The notes: a model not told the origin generated them from the sequence alone. A stretch of 64,000 nt of DNA from Bradyrhizobium centrolobii (GCF_001641635.1 NZ_LUUB01000079.1:245042-309041); one strand, 5' to 3'. Counted from the stretch's first letter, positions 26,327-35,634 are shown. Program-made: numbers and translations.

Positions 26327-28168
26327 TCAAATCGCGCGCAGGGTTTCCCTCGGCATCTCGCGGATCAGCGCGTCGATATCGCTCTGCTCCAGCGTCTCCT
26401 TCTCCAGGAGTTTCTTGGCCGCACGGTCCAGGGTCGGCCGGCGCGCGGTCAAAATGGTTTGGGCGCGCTGGAAGACGCGATCGACAATGTCCTTGAGCTC
26501 GTGATCGATGCTGGCCGCTGTCTCTTCCGCATAGTCGCGCTCGTGAGCCGGGTAGGGCCGGTCGGCACTGGCAAGGAAATTGCCGGGATCGCGCTCGTAG
26601 GCGATGCCGCCGAGCTTCTCGGACATCCCGTAGCGTGTGACCATGCTGCGGGCGATATCGGTGACGCGGCGCAGATCGTCGGCCGCGCCGGTGGAGAGAT
26701 GGCCGAAGACGATCTGCTCGGCGGCGCGGCCGCCGAGCAGCACGGCCATCTTGTTCTCGAGCTCCTCCTTGGTCATGAGGAAGCGGTCTTCGATCGGACG
26801 CTGAATGGTGTAGCCCAGCGCGCCGACACCGCGCGGGATGATCGAGACTTTGTGCACGGGATCGACGCCCGGCAACGACAGCGCGACCAGCGCGTGGCCC
26901 ATCTCATGATGGGCGACGATCTCGCGCTCCCTGGGATTGAGCAGGCGATTGCGCTTCTCAAGTCCCGCGACCATGCGCTCGACCGCGTTGTTGAAGTCGA
27001 TCATGCCGACTGCCGCCGCCCCGCGCCGCGTCGCGAGCAGCGCCGCCTCATTGACCAGATTGGCGAGGTCGGCGCCGGTGAACCCCGGCGTCAGGGCCGC
27101 CACGGCCTCCACATCGACCTCGGGCGTCACTCGCACCTTTGCCATGTGCACCTTCAGGATGTCGACGCGTCCCTTCTTGTCGGGACGATCGACCAGCACT
27201 TGGCGATCGAAGCGGCCGGCGCGGAGCAGGGCGGGGTCGAGGATTTCGGGCCGGTTGGTCGCGGCCAGGATGACGAGGCCCGACCGCGAGTCGAAACCGT
27301 CGAGCTCGACCAACAGCTGGTTCAGCGTCTGCTCCTTCTCGTCGTGACCACCGGCAAACGGCCCGATGCCGCGGGCGCGGCCCAGCGCATCGAGCTCGTC
27401 GATGAAGATGATCGCAGGCGCCTTTTCATGCGCTTGCTGGAACAGGTCGCGCACGCGTGCCGCACCTACCCCAACGAACATTTCGACGAACTCGGAGCCC
27501 GAGATCGAGAAGAACGGCACTTTCGCTTCACCCGCAACCGCCTTCGCGAGCAGGGTCTTGCCTGTGCCCGGCGGCCCGACCAGCAGCACACCCTTGGGCA
27601 TGCGTCCGCCGAGCCGGCCATAGTCGGTGGGATTTTTCAGGAAATCGACGACCTCGCGCAGCTCATCTTTCGCTTCATCGACGCCGGCAACGTCGGCAAA
27701 AGTGACGCCGGTGTTGGATTCGACGTAGATCTTGGCCTTGCTCTTGCCGATCTGCATCAACCCGCCGCCGAGTCCTCCGCCTTCAGCAACGCGGCGGCCG
27801 ATATACCACCACACCCCGAAGAACAGCAGCACCGGCATGGCCCAGGAGAGCAGATCGCGGAACAGGGGGCTCTCGATCTGGCCGGTGAAGCGGACGTTGT
27901 GTTTCTGGAGCTCCTGGGCGATGTCCTGATCGACACGTGTTGTCACGAATTGCTTCTGACCGCCCGGCAGCGGCTCCTTCAGCGTGCCCTGCAACGTGCG
28001 ATCCGAGACGCCGACGCTTTCGACCTTATCCTGGCTCAAAAGCTGCTGGTACTCGCTGTAGGGGATTACGGCGATCCGGTTCGCTGTCGCAATGACGTAT
28101 TGGATGAACAGGACCGCAGCAATTGTGGCGATGGCATACAGGATGTTGAAGCGGGTCTTCTTGGTCAT
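26327..28168 (-). CDS. FtsH-type ATP-dependent zinc metalloprotease
   Basis: A 613-residue inner-membrane AAA+ protease. Two membrane helices bracket a periplasmic part (first near 9-28, second near 105-125). The AAA module follows with Walker A G-P-P-G-T-G-K-T, Walker B I-I-F-I-D-E-L-D-A-L-G and second-region A-A-T-N-R-P. The protease domain has the zinc motif H-E-M-G-H, with the third ligand in the G-A-A-D-D-L block. It degrades membrane and misfolded proteins. Rhizobia usually carry the housekeeping FtsH beside tilS, so this isolated copy may be a second paralogue. The ATG at 28168 begins the family N-terminus (M-T-K-K-T-R-F-N); the 141 open codons upstream are not protein-like. Confidence 0.93.
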   Translation of the reverse strand: MTKKTRFNILYAIATIAAVLFIQYVIATANRIAVIPYSEYQQLLSQDKVESVGVSDRTLQGTLKEPLPGGQKQFVTTRVDQDIAQELQKHNVRFTGQIESPLFRDLLSWAMPVLLFFGVWWYIGRRVAEGGGLGGGLMQIGKSKAKIYVESNTGVTFADVAGVDEAKDELREVVDFLKNPTDYGRLGGRMPKGVLLVGPPGTGKTLLAKAVAGEAKVPFFSISGSEFVEMFVGVGAARVRDLFQQAHEKAPAIIFIDELDALGRARGIGPFAGGHDEKEQTLNQLLVELDGFDSRSGLVILAATNRPEILDPALLRAGRFDRQVLVDRPDKKGRVDILKVHMAKVRVTPEVDVEAVAALTPGFTGADLANLVNEAALLATRRGAAAVGMIDFNNAVERMVAGLEKRNRLLNPREREIVAHHEMGHALVALSLPGVDPVHKVSIIPRGVGALGYTIQRPIEDRFLMTKEELENKMAVLLGGRAAEQIVFGHLSTGAADDLRRVTDIARSMVTRYGMSEKLGGIAYERDPGNFLASADRPYPAHERDYAEETAASIDHELKDIVDRVFQRAQTILTARRPTLDRAAKKLLEKETLEQSDIDALIREMPRETLRAI

Positions 28169-28203
28169 GCGAGAGCTCGAGATGACGCTGAAACGGACGG
28201 CCC

Positions 28204-28242
28204 GAGGCTTGGCGCCAAGGCCCGGCGCCAAGGCTTGGCGCC
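28204..28242. repeat. Three 13-bp tandem repeats with GGCGCC cores
   Basis: Three head-to-tail copies of (A/G)AGGC(T/C)(T/C)GGCGCC. The first junction makes the perfect 12-bp palindrome CTTGGCGCCAAG. The array lies 36 bp upstream of the ftsH-type start codon, in its probable leader or promoter. Confidence 0.7.
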
Positions 28243-28775
28243 GGCATGGGCCGGACTGCAGGAAGAAAACCAGAACGCGCGGGCTTGGTTTCAAGGGACT
28301 GGCCCGAGAGCGGCCTTTTGTCCGCCGCGGCTTCCACAGGATGCGAGCCAGGTTGTGCGACCCGAGAGCGACCGCGAGTTCTGCGATCCCCGTATGTCGC
28401 GCCGCGAGATCGACTGCGTCATCCTGAACGGACAAGTTGCGTTCGGCGCCGAGCGCGCAGCTCTTGGCGGCAATTTCGGCCTTTGGACCTACCGGCGTCC
28501 GCGCGTTGATCCCGTTTGGAGCACCGCAGCCACGGCGATGAAGACCATTGATGCGCCGCGTTTCGTTTAGGCACGACATAGGCGAGCGCAAACGGCCGCT
28601 TTTGCAAACCCCGCCATGATCGAATCTTGCCGGTGTTTTGCCCGACGTGTCAAACGGTTTAGCGGGGGGCCATACTCACTATCGGCAGCCCCGCGCTACT
28701 TTGCATGGGGTTGTTTTTCAGATTTTTGCTTGGCTCTCCGAACCGGTCCGATTTTCGCACCGGTCGCTCCTGGCC
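28243..28775. other. Gap without recognised gene
   Basis: Together with the tandem repeat, this fills about 600 bp between the FtsH-type and chemotaxis-like genes. No supported gene. Around 28690-28740 lies a stretch reading, on the minus strand, AAATCTGAAAAACAACCCCATGC, which I recall as a frequent intergenic sequence in Bradyrhizobium; that recollection cannot be checked here. Confidence 0.4.
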
Positions 28776-29861
28776 TCAGGGCCCGCAGACGATCACCCCG
28801 TACCAGCCGAGCCCCCGATAGGTCTCGTAGCCCGGCGTGGCGTGGAAGGCGACCAGGGCGCCCGAGCGGTCGTGATAGAAGCCGGAGCGCTGGCCGTTCA
28901 GCGACAGCGAGAGGCGCTCGCTCAGAATGCCCTGGCCGTCGGAGGACGCGATTACACGCAGATGCGAGTCGATCAGCAGCACGCGCGCCTTGTCGCTGTC
29001 GCCGACGCGCACGCCCTGGACGATGGCGCGGGCCTGCGGCTCCCAGTCGAAATGGATGGCGAGCACGCCGATCGGCGCGCCATTGGCCTGTCCGCCGGCA
29101 CGCACGCTGGCGCAGTAGGTCGCAACCTGCGCATTGCCGAGCAGCGGCTGGTTCTCGACGTCGCCGGCGACATAGTCGTCGCCGGAGCGCAAGGACCGCG
29201 CCTCGCGAAACCATTTGGTGCCGGCGACGTTCTGGCCGACCACGCGAAAACGGTCGGCGCGGCCGTTGGCGATGACGTTGCCGTCGAGGTCGCAGAGCCA
29301 GAGGTCGAGATAGACGGTGTAGGCGCCGAGGATCACCCCTAAGCGCTGCGATGCATGGGCGACCGCTGCAGTGCTCGGCGAGGCTGCGCAATCGACCACG
29401 GCGGAATCGGTCGCCCACCAGCGCACGTCGCAGGTGCGCTCATAGAGGTTGCGGTCGATCAGCTCGATGGCGTTGAGCGACAGATCGACCATGCGCTCGC
29501 CGCGCGAGCGCTGGCTCATCCGCTCGATCGAGGCGACGAGATCGCCGGTGCGCTTTGTCAGTTGGGTCTCGAGCTCGCGCGCGATGGTCTCGACCTGCTG
29601 GCCGACGCCGCGCACCTCCTGCGCCACCACCGCGAAGCCCGCGCCTTGCGCGCCGGCGCGCGAGCTCTCGATCAGCGCGTTCAGTGCCAGCATCTTCATC
29701 TGGTTGGTGATCTGCTGGATCGACTTGGTCTTGTCGACCGCGATCTGGTTGACCTCCGCGGTGAGGCGGTTGATCAGCGCGGAGATGTCGGAATCATCGT
29801 CGGCGGGTTCAGTGGTTCCGTTCGCAATCGGCTTGGCTTTCAGACCCAGCGCAGCAGACAT
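28776..29861 (-). CDS. Soluble chemotaxis-like receptor with inverted domain order
   Basis: A 361-residue protein without membrane helices. Its N-terminal part (about 30-100) is the conserved methyl-accepting signalling tip: Q-I-T-N-Q-M-K-M-L-A-L-N-A-L-I-E-S-S-R-A-G and G-F-A-V-V-A-Q-E-V-R. A sensory domain of Cache type follows (about 120-355), with L-D-L-W-L-C-D-L-D-G-N-V-I-A-N-G and L-A-I-H-F-D-W-E-P-Q-A. Classical receptors have sensor first and tip last, so the order is reversed and the tip hairpin is short. It would act in the cytoplasm through CheW/CheA or by modulating larger receptors. ATG 29861 has AGGAAG 6 bp upstream. Confidence 0.82.
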   Translation of the reverse strand: MSAALGLKAKPIANGTTEPADDDSDISALINRLTAEVNQIAVDKTKSIQQITNQMKMLALNALIESSRAGAQGAGFAVVAQEVRGVGQQVETIARELETQLTKRTGDLVASIERMSQRSRGERMVDLSLNAIELIDRNLYERTCDVRWWATDSAVVDCAASPSTAAVAHASQRLGVILGAYTVYLDLWLCDLDGNVIANGRADRFRVVGQNVAGTKWFREARSLRSGDDYVAGDVENQPLLGNAQVATYCASVRAGGQANGAPIGVLAIHFDWEPQARAIVQGVRVGDSDKARVLLIDSHLRVIASSDGQGILSERLSLSLNGQRSGFYHDRSGALVAFHATPGYETYRGLGWYGVIVCGP

Positions 29862-30139
29862 CAGGGGCTTCCTTGGCAATGAGGCCTGATCTGCAACGAA
29901 CCCGGAACAACAAATTACAGATCGAATATGAGTCGTTTTCGAAGATTCCGCCTAACGCCCACTTAATTTGCTGACTGCGCCACTGCTCAAATGATAGTCA
30001 GCTCGCTCAGGAATTCGGCAATCCACCGCTTTCTGAGGCGTCGAGATTGCAAATCGCCCAAGATTCCCGACGAATCCTCTGATCTGACGCGGCTGTCCCG
30101 CCGCGGGTTTTACCCGGACTAGTCGAACACGCTCGAATC

Positions 30140-31981
30140 ATGACGCCGCTCTCCACCGCCTTGCCCGTCGAGATGCCCCAGGCTTTTCTTGGCGTGGCGC
30201 GCTCGCTCACCGACAAGCTCTGGCGGGACCGGCTGGACGCGCGCGGGGCCGCGAGGGCACTCGCTATCGTGCAGCGCCACCAATTGCCGGAGCTGCTTGC
30301 GCGCGTGCTGGCCGGGCGCGGCGTCGATATCGACGCGGTGCCGGACTTCCTCGACCCGACCATCCGCAAACTGCTGCCCGACCCGTTCACCGTGACCGAG
30401 ATGGAAGCTGCAGCCAAGCGCATCGCCGATGCCGCAGCGAGAGGCGAGAAGGTCGCGATCTTCGGCGACTACGACGTTGACGGTGCGACCTCGGCGGCGC
30501 TGCTCGCCTGGCACCTGCGTCATTGCGGGCTCGATCCGCTGATCCACATTCCCGACCGGATTTTCGAGGGTTATGGCCCGAACACGGAGGCTGTGCGTGT
30601 ACTGGCCGCGAAGGGCGCGACGCTGCTCGTCACCGTCGATTGCGGCACCACCAGCATCGAACCGTTGGCCGAGGCCAAGCGGCTCGGCATGTCCGTCGTC
30701 GTGATCGATCACCATCAGTGCGGCCTCGACCTTCCCGAGGTCGATGCACTGGTCAATCCGAACCGCCCCGATGATCTCTCCGGTCTCGGCCATCTCGCGG
30801 CCGTCGGCCTCGTGCTGGTGACGCTGGTCGCGGTCAACCGGGAGCTGCGCCAGCGCGGCTTCTGGACCAGCGAGATACCCGAGCCGGACCTGCTCGGCAT
30901 GCTGCATCACGTCGCGCTCGGCACGGTCGCCGACGTCGCGCCGCTGATCGGGCTGAACCGCGCTTTCGTCGCCAAGGGCCTGATCGCGATGCGGCGGCGC
31001 GACCATGTCGGCCACACCGCACTGATGGACGTGGCGCGGCTCAATGGCCCGCCGGAGGCCTGGCATCTCGGCTTCATGCTGGGGCCGCGCGTCAATGCCG
31101 GCGGCCGCATCGGCCGCGCCGATCTCGGCGTGCGGCTCCTGCTCGAAGGCGACAGTGTAGAAGCTGCGCGGATCGCCGCCGAACTCGATCGCCTCAACAG
31201 CGAGCGCCGCTTGATCGAACAGGCCGCGGAGGCCCAGGCCGAAGCCGAGGCGCTCGCCTCGATCGGCTTCGAGGACAAGCTCGGTGTCATCGTGACGGCC
31301 TCCGAGGGCTGGCACCCGGGCGTGGTCGGCCTCGTCGCTTCCCGGCTGAAGGAGAAGTTCTCGCGGCCGGCTTTCGCCATTGCGCTGGAGCCCGGCGGCA
31401 TCGGTACCGGCTCGGGTCGCTCGATTGCCGGCGTCGATCTCGGCAAGGCGGTGCGGCAGGCGGTGGCCGACGGCCTTCTGCTCAAGGGGGGCGGGCACGC
31501 GATGGCTGCGGGCGTCACGCTGCGGAAAGAGAAGCTCGCCGAATTCCGCGCCTATCTCGAGAGCGCGCTGGCGCATGACGTTGCGGAAGCGCGGCATGTC
31601 AACGAGCTCTATGTCGACGGCGCCGTCTCCGCGCGCGCGGTGACGCCGGAGCTTGCGACCACGCTCAACCGCGCAGGTCCCTTCGGCAGCGGCAATCCGG
31701 AAGCGGTGCTGGCGCTGCCGGCGCATCAGCTCGTCTATGCCGACGAGGTCGGGCAGGCGCACTTGCGGCTGCGCTTCAAGTCCGGCGATGGCGCGATCGT
31801 CAACGGCATCGCGTTCCGCTCCGTCGGCCAGAAGCTCGGCAATGCGCTCCTGGCGAACCGCGGCCAGCAACTGCATGTCGCTGGCTCCTTGTCGGTCGAC
31901 CGCTACCAGGGCGCCGAGCGCGTGCAGTTTCGCGTCATCGATGTCGCGCTACCGGACCAGGGGCCATCCGTGATTAGATAG
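30140..31981 (+). CDS. recJ: Single-stranded-DNA-specific exonuclease RecJ
   Basis: A 613-residue 5-prime-3-prime exonuclease of the DHH family, used in recombinational repair and mismatch repair. The catalytic motifs are present in order: F-G-D-Y-D-V-D-G-A-T-S (about 112-122), V-D-C-G-T-T, I-D-H-H-Q (DHH, near 195) and, in the C-terminal DHHA1/OB part, G-R-S-I-A-G-V-D and G-G-G-H-A-M-A-A-G-V. The length is normal for the family. A short CGCGGC/GCCGCG hairpin followed by TTTT lies at 30089-30112, before the start. The long antisense frame is a shadow. Confidence 0.96.
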   Translation: MTPLSTALPVEMPQAFLGVARSLTDKLWRDRLDARGAARALAIVQRHQLPELLARVLAGRGVDIDAVPDFLDPTIRKLLPDPFTVTEMEAAAKRIADAAARGEKVAIFGDYDVDGATSAALLAWHLRHCGLDPLIHIPDRIFEGYGPNTEAVRVLAAKGATLLVTVDCGTTSIEPLAEAKRLGMSVVVIDHHQCGLDLPEVDALVNPNRPDDLSGLGHLAAVGLVLVTLVAVNRELRQRGFWTSEIPEPDLLGMLHHVALGTVADVAPLIGLNRAFVAKGLIAMRRRDHVGHTALMDVARLNGPPEAWHLGFMLGPRVNAGGRIGRADLGVRLLLEGDSVEAARIAAELDRLNSERRLIEQAAEAQAEAEALASIGFEDKLGVIVTASEGWHPGVVGLVASRLKEKFSRPAFAIALEPGGIGTGSGRSIAGVDLGKAVRQAVADGLLLKGGGHAMAAGVTLRKEKLAEFRAYLESALAHDVAEARHVNELYVDGAVSARAVTPELATTLNRAGPFGSGNPEAVLALPAHQLVYADEVGQAHLRLRFKSGDGAIVNGIAFRSVGQKLGNALLANRGQQLHVAGSLSVDRYQGAERVQFRVIDVALPDQGPSVIR

Positions 31982-32012
31982 CATTTCGCAAACAACAAAA
32001 AAGGGAGTGAAC

Positions 32013-32822
32013 ATGGCAGGGCAGGTTGAGGGCAAGGTTGCGCTGGTGACGGGTGGCGCCTCGGGCATCGGCGAAGCGATCGTCGAGCTGTTCGCGCGGG
32101 AGGGCGCGACGGTCATTGCCTCCGACATCGACGAGCTGAGGGGCCCTGAGCTCGCAAAACGCGTCACGAAGACCGGCGGCAAGGCGATCTTCCTGGAGCA
32201 AGACGTCACTAGCGAGGAGCGCTGGACGGAGATCTCAGCCGAAATCGCGAAGCGCTATGGCCGGCTCGACATTCTCGTCGCCAACGCCGGCATCGGCATT
32301 TCCGTGCCCTCGATCGTCGACATGACGCTCAGTGATTGGCGCAAGCAGAACGCGATCAACCTCGACGGCGTATTCCTCTCGGTCAAGCATTGCCTGCCCC
32401 TGATGCGCAAGACTGGCGGCGGCTCCATCATCATGATGTCCTCGCTTGCGGGCCTGCGCGGCGCGCCGGGGCTGTCCGCGTATTCGGCGACCAAGGGCGG
32501 CGTGCGGCTGTTCGCCAAATCGATCGCGATGGAGTGTGCGGCGGCGGGCGACGGCATCCGCGTCAACTCCGTGCATCCCGGCATCATCGACACGCCGATC
32601 TGGGGCAAGATCCCGACGGGCGCGACCGGCAACCAGGGTAACGCGCCGATCGATCCGGAGGAGCGCGCGAAGATTGCAACGCCACTCGGCCGTGCCGGCC
32701 AGGCCGCGGAGATCGCCAGCGGCGTGCTGTATCTCGCGTCCGACGCCTCGCGCTACGTTACCGGCAGCGAGCTCGTCATCGACGGCGGCATGAACGCAGG
32801 CAGCGCGCCGCGGCGGGTGTAA
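32013..32822 (+). CDS. Short-chain dehydrogenase/reductase
   Basis: A 269-residue classical SDR. The cofactor motif T-G-G-A-S-G-I-G lies at 13-20, N-A-G near 90, the catalytic serine in M-M-S-S-L-A-G, and Y-S-A-T-K-G-G gives Tyr and Lys of the active site. I-D-G-G-M-N-A-G near the C-terminus is the usual last block. An acidic residue (S-D-I-D) after beta-2 suggests a preference for NAD. AAGGGAG precedes the ATG at 32013. It lies 31 bp after recJ and 96 bp before the aldolase gene. The substrate is unknown. Confidence 0.92.
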   Translation: MAGQVEGKVALVTGGASGIGEAIVELFAREGATVIASDIDELRGPELAKRVTKTGGKAIFLEQDVTSEERWTEISAEIAKRYGRLDILVANAGIGISVPSIVDMTLSDWRKQNAINLDGVFLSVKHCLPLMRKTGGGSIIMMSSLAGLRGAPGLSAYSATKGGVRLFAKSIAMECAAAGDGIRVNSVHPGIIDTPIWGKIPTGATGNQGNAPIDPEERAKIATPLGRAGQAAEIASGVLYLASDASRYVTGSELVIDGGMNAGSAPRRV

Positions 32823-32918
32823 GCCACGCAGGGCAGGGTGGCGCTCGCAGGGGCTGACGCGCAGGCGCCGGCCCTGTAGAACGCGAGGAGCTTCCGACCG
32901 AAAGAGGTTTCCTTCGCC

Positions 32919-33710
32919 ATGGCGCACAGCCTTCATGCCTCCGTACCCGCGCCCCATCGTTCGAACCGGCCGGACCTCGCCACCGATGCGATCCGCACCG
33001 TGCGCGAGGACCTTGCCGCCTGCTTCCGGATGGCCGCGCGGAACGGCTTCGAGGAGGGTATCTGCAACCATTTTTCCGCGGTGGTGCCGGGCCATGACGA
33101 GCTCTTTCTCGTCAACCCCTATGGCTACGCCTTCCGCGAGCTCACCGCGTCAAAGCTCCTGATCTGCGACTTCCACGGCAATGTGCTCGACGGCGAGGGC
33201 GTGCCCGAGGCGACCGCGTTCTACATCCACGCCGAGATGCACAAGCGTCTGCCGCGCGCGAAGGTGGCCTTCCACACCCACATGCCTTATGCCACCGCGC
33301 TGTCGATGACCGAGGGCGATCCCTTGATCTGGGCCGGCCAGACCGCGCTGAAGTTCTATGGCCGCACGGCAGTGGACCGCGACTATAACGGCCTCGCGCT
33401 CGACAACCGCGAAGGCGCGCGCATCGCATCGACCGTCGGGGATGCCGATATCGTCTTCATGAAGCATCACGGCGTGATGGTGCTGGCGCCGACCATCGCG
33501 GAAGCCTGGGACGATCTCTATTATCTCGAACGCGCCGCAGAAGTGCAGGTGCTGGCGATGTCGACGGGACGCAAGGTTCTGCCCGTCGATCCCGCGATTG
33601 CGGCTGCGACCTACAAGCAGATGCGGGAGGGCGATTCCGAATCCGCGCGGCTGCATCTTGCTGCGGTCCGGCGCCAGCTCGACGCTGAAGAGCCGCAGTA
33701 TCGGCATTGA
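32919..33710 (+). CDS. Class II aldolase/adducin family protein
   Basis: A 263-residue member of the zinc-dependent class II aldolase fold. Metal-ligand region H-T-H-M-P-Y-A-T-A-L (about 112-121) and the third histidine in M-K-H-H-G-V-M (about 182-188) are intact; G-F-E-E-G-I-C-N-H-F-S-A-V near 44 is the substrate-loop start. Relatives include fuculose-phosphate aldolase and ribulose-phosphate epimerase, but many members are uncharacterised and may decarboxylate. It follows an SDR on the same strand, a pairing seen in sugar-acid catabolism. The start ATG fits well. Confidence 0.88.
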   Translation: MAHSLHASVPAPHRSNRPDLATDAIRTVREDLAACFRMAARNGFEEGICNHFSAVVPGHDELFLVNPYGYAFRELTASKLLICDFHGNVLDGEGVPEATAFYIHAEMHKRLPRAKVAFHTHMPYATALSMTEGDPLIWAGQTALKFYGRTAVDRDYNGLALDNREGARIASTVGDADIVFMKHHGVMVLAPTIAEAWDDLYYLERAAEVQVLAMSTGRKVLPVDPAIAAATYKQMREGDSESARLHLAAVRRQLDAEEPQYRH

Positions 33711-33719
33711 CGGCACTTC

Positions 33720-33825
33720 GTCATTCCGGGACGAGGCGAAGCCTCGAACCCGGAATCCATTGTGCAGCAAGCGAGGTGGAAAGATGGATTCCGGGCTCGC
33801 GCCAAGTGGCGCGCCCCGGAATGAC
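33720..33825. repeat. Dispersed palindromic repeat, copy 2
   Basis: It begins GTCATTCCGGG and ends CCCGGAATGAC in inverted orientation, with internal GAACCCGGAATCC and GGATTCCGGG. It belongs to the same family as 8195-8285. It separates the convergent aldolase and lytic transglycosylase genes and may terminate both. Confidence 0.85.
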
Positions 33826-33842
33826 GGGGGAGAGAGCGTGCC

Positions 33843-35075
33843 CTACGATCCCTGCCGCAACTTCGCCAACACCTTCAGCCCGCCGTAGCCATCCGCCGGC
33901 GCGATCCCCGCCCGCTGCTGAAAATCCTTGATCGCCTTCATCGTGTCGTTACCGACGCGACCATCGGTGCCGCCGGTGTCGAAGCCGGCTTTTGTCAATC
34001 GCGTCTGCATCTCCTGCACCTCGGCGAGTGTCAGCGCGCGTTCGGAGCCGGGGAAAGGCTGGATGAAGGGCGACGCGCCGAGGCAGCGGTCGCCGAGATG
34101 GCAGATCGCCAGCGCGTAGTTCATCGAGGGATTGTAACTCTTCACTGAATAGAAGTTCGGTCCGAGCAGGAACGTCGGCCCGCCCGCGACCGGTGTCCAC
34201 ATCTGCGCGGAGGCATTGGGTTGCGGAAACGGCTGGCCGTCAGCGCGGGTGACGCCGGCGGCTTGCCAGGCCGCGTAGGTGCGGCTGCCGCTCATGTTGC
34301 CGGACGCACGCACCTCATAGCCCCAATGCTCGCCGCGATGCCATTTGCCGCGATTGACGAGATACTTTGCCGTCGATCCCAGCGCATCGTCGGGCTTGCC
34401 GAACGGCGAGACCTTGCCGTCGCCGTCATAGTCGATGCCAACGTTGAGCCAGACCTCGGGCATCCATTGCGAATGCCCCATCGCGCCGGCCCAGGAGCCG
34501 CGCATCTCCTCCGGCGTGCTCCAGCCCTTGTCGACGATGCGCAGTGCATTGATCAGCTCGGTCTCCCAATAGGCCTTTCGTCGCGGCTCGTTCCAGGCGA
34601 GTGCCGCGAGGGAAGGAAACACCGGCGTCATGTGGTTCTGTTGCACCAGCGGATCGCCATAGGCTGACTCCACGCCCCACAGCGCGAGCAGCGTGCCGCG
34701 CTCGACCCCAAAATCGCGCTCGATGCGGGCGAACAGCGCCTCGTTGTTCTTCAGTGCGATCTTGCCGTTGATGATGCGCCAGTCGGAGACGCGACGATTG
34801 ATGTATTGCCAGACCTGCTCGTTGAATTCGGGCTGGTTGCGGATCTGCTTGAACACGCTCATGTCTGGCTCGACCCGTGCCATCGCGCGCTGCCACGTCG
34901 CAGCCGAAATGCCTTTCGCCATGGCTCGCGCGCGAAAGCTTTCGCGCCATTCATCGAAGCCGGGCGGCGTTGCCGCAAGGACGCGCGTCGGTGATGCGAG
35001 CAGAGGGGCTGCACCGAGTGCGGATTGGAGCAACGCGCGGCGGGTGGGACTGGCCGAGGAATCAGCTGGTTTCAT
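33843..35075 (-). CDS. Lytic murein transglycosylase (MltB type) with peptidoglycan-binding domain
   Basis: A 410-residue exported enzyme that cleaves peptidoglycan glycan strands to 1,6-anhydro products. The N-terminus (T-R-R-A-L-L-Q-S-A-L-G-A-A-P) has a twin-arginine-like start before a hydrophobic stretch. The catalytic domain (about 40-320) holds the glutamate in L-W-G-V-E-S-A-Y-G-D and G-A-M-G-H-S-Q-W-M-P. The C-terminus (about 340-410) is a peptidoglycan-binding domain: V-Q-E-M-Q-T-R-L and D-G-R-V-G-N-D-T-M-K-A-I-K-D-F-Q. It is convergent with the aldolase gene and acts in the periplasm. Confidence 0.94.
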   Translation of the reverse strand: MKPADSSASPTRRALLQSALGAAPLLASPTRVLAATPPGFDEWRESFRARAMAKGISAATWQRAMARVEPDMSVFKQIRNQPEFNEQVWQYINRRVSDWRIINGKIALKNNEALFARIERDFGVERGTLLALWGVESAYGDPLVQQNHMTPVFPSLAALAWNEPRRKAYWETELINALRIVDKGWSTPEEMRGSWAGAMGHSQWMPEVWLNVGIDYDGDGKVSPFGKPDDALGSTAKYLVNRGKWHRGEHWGYEVRASGNMSGSRTYAAWQAAGVTRADGQPFPQPNASAQMWTPVAGGPTFLLGPNFYSVKSYNPSMNYALAICHLGDRCLGASPFIQPFPGSERALTLAEVQEMQTRLTKAGFDTGGTDGRVGNDTMKAIKDFQQRAGIAPADGYGGLKVLAKLRQGS

Positions 35076-35297
35076 GTGTCCATTCTAGCGGGAAACTGCG
35101 CCCCTGTGAGCCGGTTCCTGAGACGTGCCGATGAGTTCCAGCGTAAGTTCACATGCGGCGCGGAACAGGAAGATTCAGCTTCATCGTTCCCCGGAACAAA
35201 GTGCCGCACTCCTGCATTTGATGGAGCAGGGCCCCGGCCGAACGCTGGGGCTTCTTCGCTGCAGGCGCCCAGTTGGCAGAATGCGAATTGGAGGGTG

Positions 35298-35549
35298 ATG
35301 AAGATACGCACGCATTCAGAGAGTCATGTCGTCGAGCTGGACGACGGATCCCGCTGGCAGATCTTTCCCGGCGATCTTGATCAGACGCTAGACTGGAAAC
35401 CCGAGACCGAGTTGCGCGTCGAGCGCAGCGATGAACGGGTGAGTTCGCATGTGCTGGTGAATTGCACAGACCAAAGCCGCGTGCGGGTGATTGCCGCAAA
35501 TGAGACCTGGCCCGCCGGCGAGGTTAAGAATGTGTTGAGGGGCGGATAG
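35298..35549 (+). CDS. Small conserved-looking protein
   Basis: An 83-residue protein starting M-K-I-R-T-H-S-E-S-H-V-V-E-L-D-D-G, with G-S-R-W-Q-I-F-P-G-D and L-V-N-C-T-D-Q-S-R-V-R-V. The predicted structure is mostly beta, which could be a small barrel. The ATG at 35298 has a GGAGGG ribosome site at close spacing; the open codons upstream of it are not needed. It is divergent from the lytic transglycosylase gene by about 220 bp. No family is recognised. Confidence 0.6.
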   Translation: MKIRTHSESHVVELDDGSRWQIFPGDLDQTLDWKPETELRVERSDERVSSHVLVNCTDQSRVRVIAANETWPAGEVKNVLRGG

Positions 35550-35634
35550 GCGCGCCTTGCACAAGTCGATCAATCCCAAGTTCTGAGCTTGTCGCTTTAC
35601 GGTCGGTTCGTTCCTGTCTGCGCAGGATGCGTAC

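Noticed and set aside
26065..26496. Possible small gene starting M-D-D-D-Y-R-D-L
   Set aside because: The start looks reasonable but the frame runs antisense into the FtsH-type gene and becomes low-quality. Not enough support.
26459..28570. 703-codon plus-strand frame opposite the FtsH-type gene
   Set aside because: Antisense to a gene with all AAA and zinc motifs; composition is shadow-like.
30119..31876. 585-codon minus-strand frame opposite recJ
   Set aside because: It is the codon complement of recJ; no domain or ribosome site.
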